Below, in pieces: positions 34,075 through 42,919 of a DNA stretch of 64,000 nt. This DNA comes from CANLBN01 sp965230205 (GTDB lineage: Bacteria; Pseudomonadota; Gammaproteobacteria; Pseudomonadales; Cellvibrionaceae), in NCBI GenBank assembly GCA_965230205.1, contig OZ245996.1:1674001-1738000 (forward strand). The letters are read 5' to 3'. Under the pieces are notes generated by a model, which was given only the letters and a program-made list of their open reading frames with translations, was not told the DNA's origin and ran no database searches. A program made the translations under genes and the position numbers. Numbering within the stretch: position 1 is the first letter of the stretch; every line of letters begins with the position of its first letter.

Positions 34075-35613
34075 ATTACTCAATAGTGTCTCACCAGTCA
34101 TATCCGCTGGCTGTTCAAGAGCGAGCATAGACAGCAGAGTGGGTGCGATATCGCAGAGTCGACCTTCTTGCAGGTTCTTGGTGTTGCTATTATTAGCAAC
34201 GAACACTAAAGGCACTGGTCCGTTAGTGTGAGATGTCACAGGGCCGCCAGTTTCAGGGTCGACCATCAGTTCAACATTGCCGTGGTCTGCGGTGATTAGA
34301 CACTCTCCATTCACTTCCAATATCGCATCAGTGACTCGTTTTAAGCAGGTGTCTAATGCTTCTACCGCTTTAATGGCTGCATCCATTTTACCGGTATGCC
34401 CCACCATATCGCCATTGGCATAGTTGCAAACAATCAAATCATAATCGCCACTTTTAATGGCATCAACTAGATTATCGGTAACTTCTGGGGCGCTCATTTC
34501 AGGCTGTAAGTCATAAGTAGCGACATTTGGTGAAGGAATTAAAATGCGCTTTTCTCCTTCAAACTCTTCCTCTATGCCGCCATTAAAAAAGAAAGTTACA
34601 TGAGCATACTTTTCAGTTTCTGCTATGCGTAGTTGAGTCTTACCTTGATTGGCTAAATACTCCCCAAGTGTATTTTTGAGGCTTTCGGGAGGGTAGGCAC
34701 AAGGGGTATCAATATCACTTGCATACTGAGTGAGTGTCACAAAGTCGGCCAGTTGAGGTCTTATGGTGCGATCAAGAGTGCTATCCAGGTCATCCTGAAC
34801 AAAGGCGCGGGTGAGTTCGCGGGCTCTGTCTGGGCGGAAATTCATAAAGATAACAGAATCGCCATCATTGATTGTTGCCGCTTCATTTGCTGGTTGGATA
34901 GATGTTGCAGGGCAGAACTCATCATCTTTATCTTGGCTGTACGCTAAGTCCAATCCAGCGATAGCATTTTCGACAGTGTTCGTTGCTTGCCCTTGAGTTA
35001 ATAAATCATAAGCCGCTTGCACTCTGTCCCAGCGGTTATCTCGGTCCATTGCGTAGTATCGGCCAATTAATGAAGCGATATGGCCATTGCCCAATTCGGT
35101 AAACTTTGCTGCAATTTTTTCCAATGAAGGCTTGGCACTACGGGGTGGAGTATCTCGGCCATCTAAGAATGCATGGACGTAGACTTTTTTAGCGCCACGT
35201 CTGGCCGCTGACTCTATCATTGCCACAATATGATCTTCGTGACTATGAACGCCACCGGGGGATAGTAAACCCAGAATATGTACAGCCTTATTATTGGCAA
35301 CAGCTTTATCAACAGCACTGGTTAAGGCTGCATTTTCAAAAAAATCACCGTCGTCTATAGCTTTGGAGATCCGGGTAAAGTTCTGATAAACAATCCGACC
35401 CGCACCTAAGTTCATATGCCCCACTTCTGAATTACCCATTTGCCCATCTGGCAGACCAACAGCCAAGCCTGATGTTTTTACCAATGTGTGTGGATAGTGG
35501 GTCCACAAATGATCCCATGTAGGGCAGTTAGCAGCTTCAATAGCGTTAGACTGAGACGTTTCGGAATAGCCAAAGCCATCCAGAATAAATAGGGCAACGG
35601 TTTTTTTAGACAT
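34066..35613 (-). CDS. gpmI: 2,3-bisphosphoglycerate-independent phosphoglycerate mutase
   Basis: It interconverts 3- and 2-phosphoglycerate using two Mn ions. The ATG at 35613 gives 515 residues, equal to the family norm; an upstream in-frame start at 35652 would add 13 unconserved residues. Motifs are ALFILDGFGYSE (metal ligand Asp), QMGNSEVGHMNLGAGR (catalytic Ser), HILGLLSPGGVHSHEDHI, DGRDTPPRSA, and the C-terminal CLITADHGNVELM with metal His and Asp. It appears monocistronic. Confidence 0.97.
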   Translation of the reverse strand: MSKKTVALFILDGFGYSETSQSNAIEAANCPTWDHLWTHYPHTLVKTSGLAVGLPDGQMGNSEVGHMNLGAGRIVYQNFTRISKAIDDGDFFENAALTSAVDKAVANNKAVHILGLLSPGGVHSHEDHIVAMIESAARRGAKKVYVHAFLDGRDTPPRSAKPSLEKIAAKFTELGNGHIASLIGRYYAMDRDNRWDRVQAAYDLLTQGQATNTVENAIAGLDLAYSQDKDDEFCPATSIQPANEAATINDGDSVIFMNFRPDRARELTRAFVQDDLDSTLDRTIRPQLADFVTLTQYASDIDTPCAYPPESLKNTLGEYLANQGKTQLRIAETEKYAHVTFFFNGGIEEEFEGEKRILIPSPNVATYDLQPEMSAPEVTDNLVDAIKSGDYDLIVCNYANGDMVGHTGKMDAAIKAVEALDTCLKRVTDAILEVNGECLITADHGNVELMVDPETGGPVTSHTNGPVPLVFVANNSNTKNLQEGRLCDIAPTLLSMLALEQPADMTGETLLSNKA

Positions 35614-35716
35614 GGGGTGAGGGTAATTCCTAAAGTCGATGGTAGTCAGCATTATACTTGAAAAAATGCACTCCCCCCAAAACGCTTATTAAGATATTCA
35701 ATAAATGTGCTTTATA

Positions 35717-36676
35717 TCAATTGTTCAAAGCTTCTTTTACTTGCTGCCAGTAAATTTCATTTTCATTCACTAAATGATGCCAGGCGTCAGGAATAAGGTG
35801 TAATGATGTACTGGGTAAGCAGCGTTGTATTTGGCTGATATTATAGCGGTAGTCCACGGTTGCATCGCCTGTGCCTTGGATGATGGTACAAGGTAAATCA
35901 GTTATGGGTGGTAGTTGCTGGATTTTTTTGATCCACTCATCCATAGCTCCTAACCAGCACAGTGGAATTCGCGTCGCTTGTAGAGGGTCTTCCAGTTTTA
36001 GAAATTGATTGAAAGTATCATCATGGGAAGAAGAGGTAAATTTACGCTTGATAGACTTCATTGGCGCCCGCAATAAAAAATACAACCAGCGTAATTGTTG
36101 CCATAAAAAACTGCGGACTAGTGGGGCTAATAGGGTCGTGTGCTCGGGTTTATTGATGCAGCGCTGATTAAACTCTTCACTTAACAGTGTATTCAGTATC
36201 ACAGCACAACCTGTACTTTGTCCTGCTAATGAATAATGAGCATAGTCTTCACGTTCAATAATCGTTGTTAATACTTCGCTATAGGTGTCAAAGCTATCAA
36301 TGGCAGCTGGCTCTCCACTGCTCAAGCCATGGCCGGGTAGATCAAAACAGTGGACTCTGTAGCCTTGTTTAAGTGCCCAGCGAATAATCTTTCCATAGAG
36401 TGCAGTATGATCAAAATAACCGTGCACTAAAATAAGCGTTTTAGTGCTTGTTGATAATGGTTCCCAGCGTTGTTCTACAATCCGATAATCTACAATTTTA
36501 CTCTTCCATATTTCATGGCTTTTCGCCCACTTTTCTTTGACTAAGTTCATCGAGTAGTGATCAAGATAGTTGTCAATGAGTGTAGAAGAATCTGGAGCTC
36601 GAGAGGTATCAGGTATTGCTGCAATCAGCTCATCGATTTGTTCAAAGAATGCTGGCATCGGTGCGGATCCATCCAT
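35717..36676 (-). CDS. Alpha/beta hydrolase
   Basis: The ATG at 36676 gives 319 residues and starts 7 bp after the PilZ gene, so the two are probably co-transcribed; a TTG at 36712 would overlap that gene. The fold is shown by LILVHGYFDHTALYGKII (oxyanion strand), HCFDLPGHGLSSGEP, the nucleophile elbow LAGQSTGCAVIL, the acid in GTGDATVDY and the His in PDAWHHLVNE. It resembles monoacylglycerol-lipase or lysophospholipase-type hydrolases. There is no signal peptide, so it acts in the cytoplasm. The substrate is unknown. Confidence 0.85.
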   Translation of the reverse strand: MDGSAPMPAFFEQIDELIAAIPDTSRAPDSSTLIDNYLDHYSMNLVKEKWAKSHEIWKSKIVDYRIVEQRWEPLSTSTKTLILVHGYFDHTALYGKIIRWALKQGYRVHCFDLPGHGLSSGEPAAIDSFDTYSEVLTTIIEREDYAHYSLAGQSTGCAVILNTLLSEEFNQRCINKPEHTTLLAPLVRSFLWQQLRWLYFLLRAPMKSIKRKFTSSSHDDTFNQFLKLEDPLQATRIPLCWLGAMDEWIKKIQQLPPITDLPCTIIQGTGDATVDYRYNISQIQRCLPSTSLHLIPDAWHHLVNENEIYWQQVKEALNN

Positions 36677-36683
36677 TACTGTG

Positions 36684-37115
36684 TTACAGGCCCTGTGGAA
36701 ATTGTGGAGCAAATTTTTCTATCCACTCGGCAGCAGCTTCATCGCCGCTAAGTACGCGTCCCTCTTTTTCGAGAACTTCTTTTTTATAGTGCTCAATATG
36801 GCAAACCTGTTCGACCATTCGTGCCGAAAAAGCTTCAAGTCGATCTGGAAAATGAACGCCAATATCATATAAACCATCATCTCTTTTATGACACCAGCGT
36901 ACTTGCGCATCAACTTCGAAATGCTCGTCATTAATAGGGATGTGTAAGTGTAACCAGCTATCAATGGCGATAGCTTGTGAGGCGCTAAAACTTAACCCGC
37001 CAATACTGACATTATTGATTGAATCTGAAATACAAAGAGGTTTGTCAACAAAGCAATACTCAAGCGGTATATCCGATGGGTGTCGAATAAATTTTCTCTC
37101 GTCAGCTTCATTCAT
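36684..37115 (-). CDS. PilZ-domain protein
   Basis: PilZ domains bind cyclic di-GMP. The 143-residue product has the N-terminal RKFIRHPSDIPLE (the RxxxR motif) and NNVSIGGLSFSAS (the D/NxSxxG motif), the two elements that contact the ligand. A C-terminal helical tail of about 40 residues follows. I chose the ATG at 37115, which has AGGTG six bases upstream, over one at 37130. The hydrolase gene follows 7 bp downstream, so a c-di-GMP link to lipid hydrolysis is possible but not shown. Confidence 0.88.
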   Translation of the reverse strand: MNEADERKFIRHPSDIPLEYCFVDKPLCISDSINNVSIGGLSFSASQAIAIDSWLHLHIPINDEHFEVDAQVRWCHKRDDGLYDIGVHFPDRLEAFSARMVEQVCHIEHYKKEVLEKEGRVLSGDEAAAEWIEKFAPQFPQGL

Positions 37116-37236
37116 GTTCACACCTGGCATATAAAAATCTCAGAGATTATCTTTATATTGTCACAAGCAATAGTCTTACTACTAAGAGTAGCAGATATCA
37201 CTTGTTTTCATAGCGTTAAAAGCTGAAATTGAGGAC

Positions 37237-38160
37237 TTATTTATCAAATACCTTCTGGTAGAAAGAGAAGGCCAATACTGTAAGCCCACCAAAAATAATA
37301 CCAATAACCATATCAAACAATGTTGGGCTAATCGCAGAGAGAATGGAACCAGTGCCAGGTGTATGTAATACGGCTTCAGTTACTTGTTCGCTCATGTGAT
37401 GGAAGAAATCGAGGTTATGGCTGATAATGCCGCCACCCACCATAAACATGGCAAAGGTTCCAAAAACTGATAAACCTTTCATTAACCATGGTGCTGCTTT
37501 AACAAGGCCTATGCCCAATTTTTGCTGTATTTGATTTTTCTTACGGCTGAGATATAAACCCAGATCATCCAGCTTCACAATCCCCGCGACTAAACCGTAA
37601 ACACCAACGGTGATAATGATAGCAACCGTCGACAGTACACCAACCTGAGTGATAAATGGTTTGGCACTGACAACACCTAGTGTGATAACGATGATTTCAG
37701 CGGATAGGATAAAGTCGGTGCGAATAGCCCCTTTAATTTTTTCTTTTTCGAAAGCTAACATATCGATATTTTTGTCGCTAACCGCTTCGACTAATTCTGC
37801 GTGATGCTTTTCTTGCTCTTTTCTATGGAAAAGATAGTGCCATATCGCTTCAAAACCTTCGAAGCATAAAAAAAGAGCACCGCAGATTAACAGGGGAACA
37901 ATTAACCAGGGAATGAACGCACTAATTGCTAGTGCCGCTGGAACTAAGATCAGCTTATTTTTGAAAGAGCCCTTGGCGACAGTCCAAACAACGGGGAGCT
38001 CACGCTCGGCATTGACTCCAGTGAGTTGCTGGGCATTAACGGCAAGGTCATCACCTAAAACCGCCGCTGTTTTCTTGCCTGCAACTTTTGTCATTGACGC
38101 TACATCATCTAATAATGTAGCGATATCATCAATTAAAATAAAAAGACTGGAGCCTGCCAT
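37237..38160 (-). CDS. DUF808 (YedI) family membrane protein
   Basis: The 307-residue inner-membrane protein matches E. coli YedI and the DUF808 family from the start (AGSSLFILIDDIATLLDDVASMTKVAGKKTAAVLGDDLAVNA). Further marks are ERELPVVWTVAKGSFKNKLILVPAALAISAF and FLCFEGFEAIWHYLFH. It has about six membrane segments. The family has no established function. It lies 30 bp downstream of the DUF302 gene, on the same strand. Confidence 0.92.
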   Translation of the reverse strand: MAGSSLFILIDDIATLLDDVASMTKVAGKKTAAVLGDDLAVNAQQLTGVNAERELPVVWTVAKGSFKNKLILVPAALAISAFIPWLIVPLLICGALFLCFEGFEAIWHYLFHRKEQEKHHAELVEAVSDKNIDMLAFEKEKIKGAIRTDFILSAEIIVITLGVVSAKPFITQVGVLSTVAIIITVGVYGLVAGIVKLDDLGLYLSRKKNQIQQKLGIGLVKAAPWLMKGLSVFGTFAMFMVGGGIISHNLDFFHHMSEQVTEAVLHTPGTGSILSAISPTLFDMVIGIIFGGLTVLAFSFYQKVFDK

Positions 38161-38190
38161 AGCGTTTTCTTCAGATAGAAATTAAAAAAA

Positions 38191-38700
38191 TTATTTGGTT
38201 GCAGCCGCAGCAAATTTGCCCAATGCGCCTGTGACTTTTTTGAGTACACCATCGCAGCCACTAATGTTATGACGTTTCGCTAAATGCTGTGGGTCATTAT
38301 AAGCTAACCAGGTTGCACCGGCTTTGTCTTGCCAAATTAACATTTTCTGTGGCAGATCTATAGCTACAGATTGAGCGCACTGCATTAACGGCGTACCGAC
38401 TTTAGGGTTACCAAAAATAACTAGCTCAGTCGGTCTTAATTGCTTACCCACTTTCTTAGCGCCGGCACTATGATCAATTCGAGTGAAGACAGTCATGCCT
38501 TTTGCTTTCAATACTTTCTCAAGTTTGTCAGCCGTCATTTTTACATTGTGATTGCTTTTAACTGTTACTAAACCATTTTCTCCCGCAGGGTTATACGCGT
38601 GCCCGGTTTCATGGTGTGCTGCAGATGCAGTGCCAGCAAAAATAAGGCTCGATAGAAGTATTGCCGAAGAGGTTAATGATTTTTTTATAATGCTTTGCAT
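38191..38700 (-). CDS. Exported DUF302 protein
   Basis: The 169-residue product has a Sec signal (SAILLSSLIFAGTASA) and then a DUF302 domain: GLVTVKSNHNVKMTADKLEKVLKAKGMTVFTRIDHSAGAKKVG, then LRPTELVIFGNPKVGTPLMQCAQSVAIDLPQKMLIWQD. The family fold is small alpha/beta, with a suggested role in binding small ligands or electron-transfer settings, which is not proven. GGAGA lies upstream of the ATG. It is likely co-transcribed with the DUF808 gene. Confidence 0.93.
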   Translation of the reverse strand: MQSIIKKSLTSSAILLSSLIFAGTASAAHHETGHAYNPAGENGLVTVKSNHNVKMTADKLEKVLKAKGMTVFTRIDHSAGAKKVGKQLRPTELVIFGNPKVGTPLMQCAQSVAIDLPQKMLIWQDKAGATWLAYNDPQHLAKRHNISGCDGVLKKVTGALGKFAAAATK

Positions 38701-38920
38701 GATGTTCTCCTAATGGTGATTCGAATAGAGCCGTAGTTTCTATAGGTTTTATAGAAAATGCCAGGCTCTTGTTCACAGTTGTAAAAGTAAAAAGAGGTTG
38801 ATACTAACTTTATATTATTAATGTAGTATTTCGTTATTAAATCGCTTCCTATTTATAGTTAGATCGGAAGCAATCGATAATTAATACGCTCTTTTTATCC
38901 ATTTTGGTACAGCAAAAGAC

Positions 38921-39952
38921 TTAGATATTTTTACCGAGAGAAGTTCCCGTTGATTTCAGGTCATTACAGGCTTGTATAATACGATCTGCCATATTGCGTT
39001 CCGCTTTTTTCCCGTAGGAACGAGGGTCATAAACTTTCTTATTGCCTACTTCGCCTTCTATTTTTAACATGCCATCGTAGTTTTTCATCATATGATCAAC
39101 GACAGGGCGTGAATAAGCATATTGTGTATCCGTGTCGATGTTCATTTTGATGACACCGTATTCTAATGTTTCATGAATCTCGTGTAACTCAGAGCCAGAG
39201 CCGCCATGGAAAACTAAATCCAGGTAAGCATCTTGTCCTAGTGCCTCAACAACTGCTGCCTGACCATCCTTCAAAATACTGGGTGTTAATTTAACGTTGC
39301 CAGGTTTGTAAACACCGTGAACATTACCAAAGGTAGCTGCCAGCATAAAGCGACCCATTGAGCCTAGTTCTTTTGCTGCCATTACCATATCTTCTGGTGT
39401 GGTGTAGAGTTTGTCAGCCGCAACACCAGAGGTATCGTGGCCATCTTCTTCACCACCAACAATGCCCGTTTCGATTTCCAAAATAATATCATTGGCAACA
39501 CATTCCGCCATCAGACGTTTTGATTCAGCAATATTCTCATCCATAGGCAGAGCAGAGCCATCGTACATATGGGAGCTGAACAAGTTAGGCAGACCAGCGG
39601 CACGACGCTTTTTGGTTTCCTCAATAAGAGGCATCAAGAATGGTTCAACAAATTCTGGGTGGCAATGGTCGGTATGGAGTGCCACATTGATGTCATATTC
39701 TTCCGCCATAAGGTGGGTGTAAACCGCTAGCGCAATAGCTCCTTTAGCCATGGAGCCAACCCCTTGGCCTGATGCGAATTTGCCGCCACCTGTCGATACT
39801 TGAATAATGCCATCCGAGTTAGCCTCTTTGAATGCGAGCAACGCCGCATTAATGGTTTCGCTGGATGTGATATTGATCGCTGGGTAGGCGAACTTATTCT
39901 GCTTGGCATTATCCAGCATCTGGCAATATTGTTCATAGTTAACGACTGGCAT
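38921..39952 (-). CDS. fba: Class II fructose-bisphosphate aldolase
   Basis: It cleaves fructose-1,6-bisphosphate into glyceraldehyde-3-phosphate and dihydroxyacetone phosphate using zinc. The 343-residue protein carries HTDHCHPEFVEPFL with zinc His and catalytic Asp, LFSSHMYDGSALPMDENI, ILEIETGIVGGEEDGHD, FGNVHGVYKPGNVKLTP and LDLVFHGGSGSELHEI, all of class II aldolases. It is 115 bp downstream of pgk on the same strand, with a hairpin in the gap. Confidence 0.95.
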   Translation of the reverse strand: MPVVNYEQYCQMLDNAKQNKFAYPAINITSSETINAALLAFKEANSDGIIQVSTGGGKFASGQGVGSMAKGAIALAVYTHLMAEEYDINVALHTDHCHPEFVEPFLMPLIEETKKRRAAGLPNLFSSHMYDGSALPMDENIAESKRLMAECVANDIILEIETGIVGGEEDGHDTSGVAADKLYTTPEDMVMAAKELGSMGRFMLAATFGNVHGVYKPGNVKLTPSILKDGQAAVVEALGQDAYLDLVFHGGSGSELHEIHETLEYGVIKMNIDTDTQYAYSRPVVDHMMKNYDGMLKIEGEVGNKKVYDPRSYGKKAERNMADRIIQACNDLKSTGTSLGKNI

Positions 39953-40024
39953 AACTCTGTCCTTCTCTCTTGTTTTTAAAAACCACTGTTCTTTAAGTAA
40001 TTCTTTGGATGTGGGTGTTATTGC

Positions 40025-40057
40025 ACGACTTTACTATGACGTTAATAGTAAAGTCGT
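40025..40057. other. Intercistronic hairpin between pgk and fba
   Basis: ACGACTTTACTA at 40025-40036 pairs perfectly with TAGTAAAGTCGT at 40046-40057 around 9 bases. No T-run follows on the minus strand, so it is unlikely to be a full terminator. It could protect one half of the message from decay or mark a processing site. Confidence 0.6.
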
Positions 40058-40067
40058 TGCATGCTGA

Positions 40068-41237
40068 TTAATTGTTTTCTTCGGCTCTTTCTTCAAGTAT
40101 TGCTACGGCGGGTAATACTTTGCCTTCTACATATTCTAAAAAGGCACCACCACCGGTAGAAATATAGGATACTTTGTCGGCGATGTCGTATTTATCGACA
40201 GCGGCTAGTGTATCACCACCGCCTGCAATAGAAAAACCGTCGCTATCGGCAATCGCCTGTGACAGAGCTTTGGTGCCTTCACCGAATTGATCAAATTCGA
40301 AAACGCCAACAGGGCCATTCCAGAGGATGGTTTTGGCGTTTTTAATGATAGATGCCAACTTTGCAGAGGTGTCTGGGCCAATATCAAAAATCATTTCTTC
40401 ATCACTGACCACTTCAGCCGCTTTTAAGGTGGCAGTAGCAGATTCGGAAAACTCATTGCCCACAACAACATCCTCTGGAACAGGGATTTCAGTTTTGGCC
40501 ATTAACGCTTTAGCATTAGGAATCAAATCTTCTTCGTACAAGGATTTGCCGACGGGTTTGCCGGTTGCGGCTAAAAAGGTATTGGCAATGCCGCCACCGA
40601 CAATGATCTGGTCAGCGATATCCGCTAACGATTCCAAAACCGTTAATTTGGTTGATACTTTAGAGCCACCAACAATCGCTACCATCGGGCGGGCGGGCTC
40701 AGCTAGAGCTTTTTCTAAAGCATCAAGCTCACCCGCAAGCAACGGGCCTGCACAGGCAACAGGTGCGAATTTAGCGACGCCATGAGTGGATGCCTGAGCA
40801 CGGTGAGCAGTGCCAAATGCATCCATCACAAAGATATCGCAAAGGCTGGCATAGGCTTTAGAAAGTTCTTCATCATCTTTCTTCTCACCAGGGTTAAAGC
40901 GAACATTCTCTAGTAAGACGACGTCGCCGTTATCGAGGTCGAAGCCATTTTTCCAATCTTTAATGACAGGTACATTGGTCTGTAATAGCTTACCTAAATG
41001 ATTAGCGACAGGCTGCATGGAAAATTCATCGGCATATTCGCCTTCGGTTGGTCGCCCAAGGTGAGACATGACAATCACTTTTGCGCCAGCATTGCGCGCA
41101 TGTTCAATCGTTGGTAACGAGGCGCGAATACGTGCATCGGAGGTGACCTTTCCATCTTTTACCGGGACATTTAAATCTTCTCGGATCAGTACGCGTTTGC
41201 CAGTCAGGTCTAGGTTGGTCATTGAGCTTACGTTCAT
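40068..41237 (-). CDS. pgk: Phosphoglycerate kinase
   Basis: It makes ATP from 1,3-bisphosphoglycerate. The 389-residue protein has the family start DLTGKRVLIREDLNVPVKDGKVTSD and further motifs VIVMSHLGRPTEGEY, VLLENVRFNPGEKKDDEEL, MDAFGTAHRAQAST, IVGGSKVSTKLTVLESL and SIAGGGDTLAAVDKY. It is encoded between a DUF4124 gene and fba, all on the minus strand. Confidence 0.97.
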   Translation of the reverse strand: MNVSSMTNLDLTGKRVLIREDLNVPVKDGKVTSDARIRASLPTIEHARNAGAKVIVMSHLGRPTEGEYADEFSMQPVANHLGKLLQTNVPVIKDWKNGFDLDNGDVVLLENVRFNPGEKKDDEELSKAYASLCDIFVMDAFGTAHRAQASTHGVAKFAPVACAGPLLAGELDALEKALAEPARPMVAIVGGSKVSTKLTVLESLADIADQIIVGGGIANTFLAATGKPVGKSLYEEDLIPNAKALMAKTEIPVPEDVVVGNEFSESATATLKAAEVVSDEEMIFDIGPDTSAKLASIIKNAKTILWNGPVGVFEFDQFGEGTKALSQAIADSDGFSIAGGGDTLAAVDKYDIADKVSYISTGGGAFLEYVEGKVLPAVAILEERAEENN

Positions 41238-41330
41238 GCTATTTCCTATATTTCACTTGTATTCATTAAGCAATGGTTAAAAATTTTCTAAATTATGTAG
41301 CTAAAGTTGTGGTTGCAATCAATAATACTT

Positions 41331-41831
41331 TTAGGAGTTGGGCTTAAAATTATAAGAATAGGTAATATCCACAGGTTTACTCTCTTCCACAACACCATAA
41401 TTTAACGATTGTATTTTTTCGCATATACGGCCATTAAATCCGGTACGAGTCATACCAGATTCATCTTCATTGCAGCTGGTGACATTGCCCTCTTTTGCTA
41501 TGGTAAATGCTACGACGACTTTCCCCTGGGTTTCTTTATCGGCTAAAAATAACTCTTTATAGAGTTCATTAATGTCAGGCTTAACACTTGCAATAATGGG
41601 GCGAACAGATTCTATTAGTCTGGTAGGAGGCGTGGGTTGAGCTTCTGCAGTTTTTTCTTTAACTTTTTCCGAGCCCTTATAATTTCCTTTTTCTATTGCT
41701 TCGTGTTGAGCTTCAGGTTTTTTATCAGAAAAGACATAGTTGCCGTTTTTGTCGCGATACTTATACATGGTATCGCCATAGGTATTGAAACAAATTGCAA
41801 TGCCAACAAAAAAAATAAGAATATATTTCAT
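41331..41831 (-). CDS. Exported DUF4124 protein with AgmX/PglI-like C-terminus
   Basis: The 166-residue product has a Sec signal (ILIFFVGIAICFNTYG). The N-terminal DUF4124 motif is MYKYRDKNGNYVFSDKKPEA. The last 75 residues (GKVVVAFTIAKEGNVTSCN to SLNYGVVEESKPVDITYSYNF) match in pattern the AgmX/PglI domain encoded at the end of the motor operon at 26.9-27.1 kb. It carries two Cys in this domain that could form a disulfide. It lies between epd and pgk on their strand. Function is unknown; a periplasmic link to a TonB-like machine is inference. Confidence 0.8.
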   Translation of the reverse strand: MKYILIFFVGIAICFNTYGDTMYKYRDKNGNYVFSDKKPEAQHEAIEKGNYKGSEKVKEKTAEAQPTPPTRLIESVRPIIASVKPDINELYKELFLADKETQGKVVVAFTIAKEGNVTSCNEDESGMTRTGFNGRICEKIQSLNYGVVEESKPVDITYSYNFKPNS

Positions 41832-41895
41832 GATGATTAACCTTGCTTACGTGCTTTTAAAAAGTATTTAACAGCGTATTATTTGCAAAAAATGC

Positions 41896-42915
41896 TTACA
41901 GTGAATCCAATTTATTCACTACGTCGATCAGGCGATTTGCAAATCCCCATTCATTATCAAACCACGTCAGGACTTTAACTAATTTATCGCCCGCTACACG
42001 TGTTTGGCTTGCATCGATAATGCTTGAGCGCGGATCATGATTAAAGTCACAGGAAGCTAATAATTCATTGGTATAGCCCAAGATGTTCGGCATTTTTTTG
42101 GCTGCAACTGCGAGTGCGGCATTAATCATTTCAGTATTAACCGCTTGCTTTACTGTCACCGATAAATCTATTGCTGATACATTCACAGTCGGTACTCGCA
42201 TTGCTTGAGCTTGAAAGCGGCCAGCTAAATCAGGAAGTAAACGATCAATGCCTTTCGCTAAGCCTGTATCAACAGGAATGATTGATTGCATTGCCGAACG
42301 TGTCTTACGTAAATCTGTATGGTGGTAGGCATCAATCACGGGTTGATCATTCATAGCAGAATGAATTGTTGTGATTACGCCATGTTCTATGCCAAATGCT
42401 CGATTAAGCACATCTATCACCGGTACAATACAATTGGTGGTACACGATGCATTCGAAATAATTTTGTGTTCAGCTAAAAGTTCGGAATCATTGATGCCAA
42501 ATACAATCGTTGCATCAACATCACTTTCTGCGGGCTGAGAAAACAGTAGTCGCTTTGCACCAGAGGCCAAATGCCTTTCTGCTGTTGCTCGGTCAGTGAA
42601 AGAGCCCGTGCATTCAACGACAACATCAATATCTAATATTTGCCAGGGTAATGCTTCTATATCTTCTTCGTGCAATATCTGTATAGCATTGCCTGCCAGA
42701 TATAATGTGTCATTTTCTAGAGATACCTGACCCGGAAAGCGGCCATGAGTCGAATCATATTTTGTTAAATGAACGATAGTATTGTTATCAGCGAGTTCAT
42801 TAATCGCCACAATTTCAATATGGTCGCTACCGGACAGTTGTTGAGATTCGTAGAGCGCCCTTAAAAAGCAGCGCCCTATACGTCCATAACCATTGATAGC
42901 AACTCTTAATGCCAT
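41896..42915 (-). CDS. epd: Erythrose-4-phosphate/glyceraldehyde-3-phosphate dehydrogenase family (Epd-like)
   Basis: The 339-residue protein is of the GAPDH fold and closer in wording to Epd than to standard Gap: ALYESQQ, IVAINELADNNTIVHLTKYDSTHGRF, LLFSQPAESDVDATIVFGIN, and HSAMNDQPVIDAYH. The catalytic Cys lies in NASCTTNCIVPVID. Epd oxidises erythrose-4-phosphate for pyridoxal phosphate synthesis; the same gene can also serve in glycolysis in organisms without another Gap. It begins 4 bp after tkt, so the two are co-transcribed. Confidence 0.88.
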   Translation of the reverse strand: MALRVAINGYGRIGRCFLRALYESQQLSGSDHIEIVAINELADNNTIVHLTKYDSTHGRFPGQVSLENDTLYLAGNAIQILHEEDIEALPWQILDIDVVVECTGSFTDRATAERHLASGAKRLLFSQPAESDVDATIVFGINDSELLAEHKIISNASCTTNCIVPVIDVLNRAFGIEHGVITTIHSAMNDQPVIDAYHHTDLRKTRSAMQSIIPVDTGLAKGIDRLLPDLAGRFQAQAMRVPTVNVSAIDLSVTVKQAVNTEMINAALAVAAKKMPNILGYTNELLASCDFNHDPRSSIIDASQTRVAGDKLVKVLTWFDNEWGFANRLIDVVNKLDSL

Positions 42916-42919
42916 AGTG

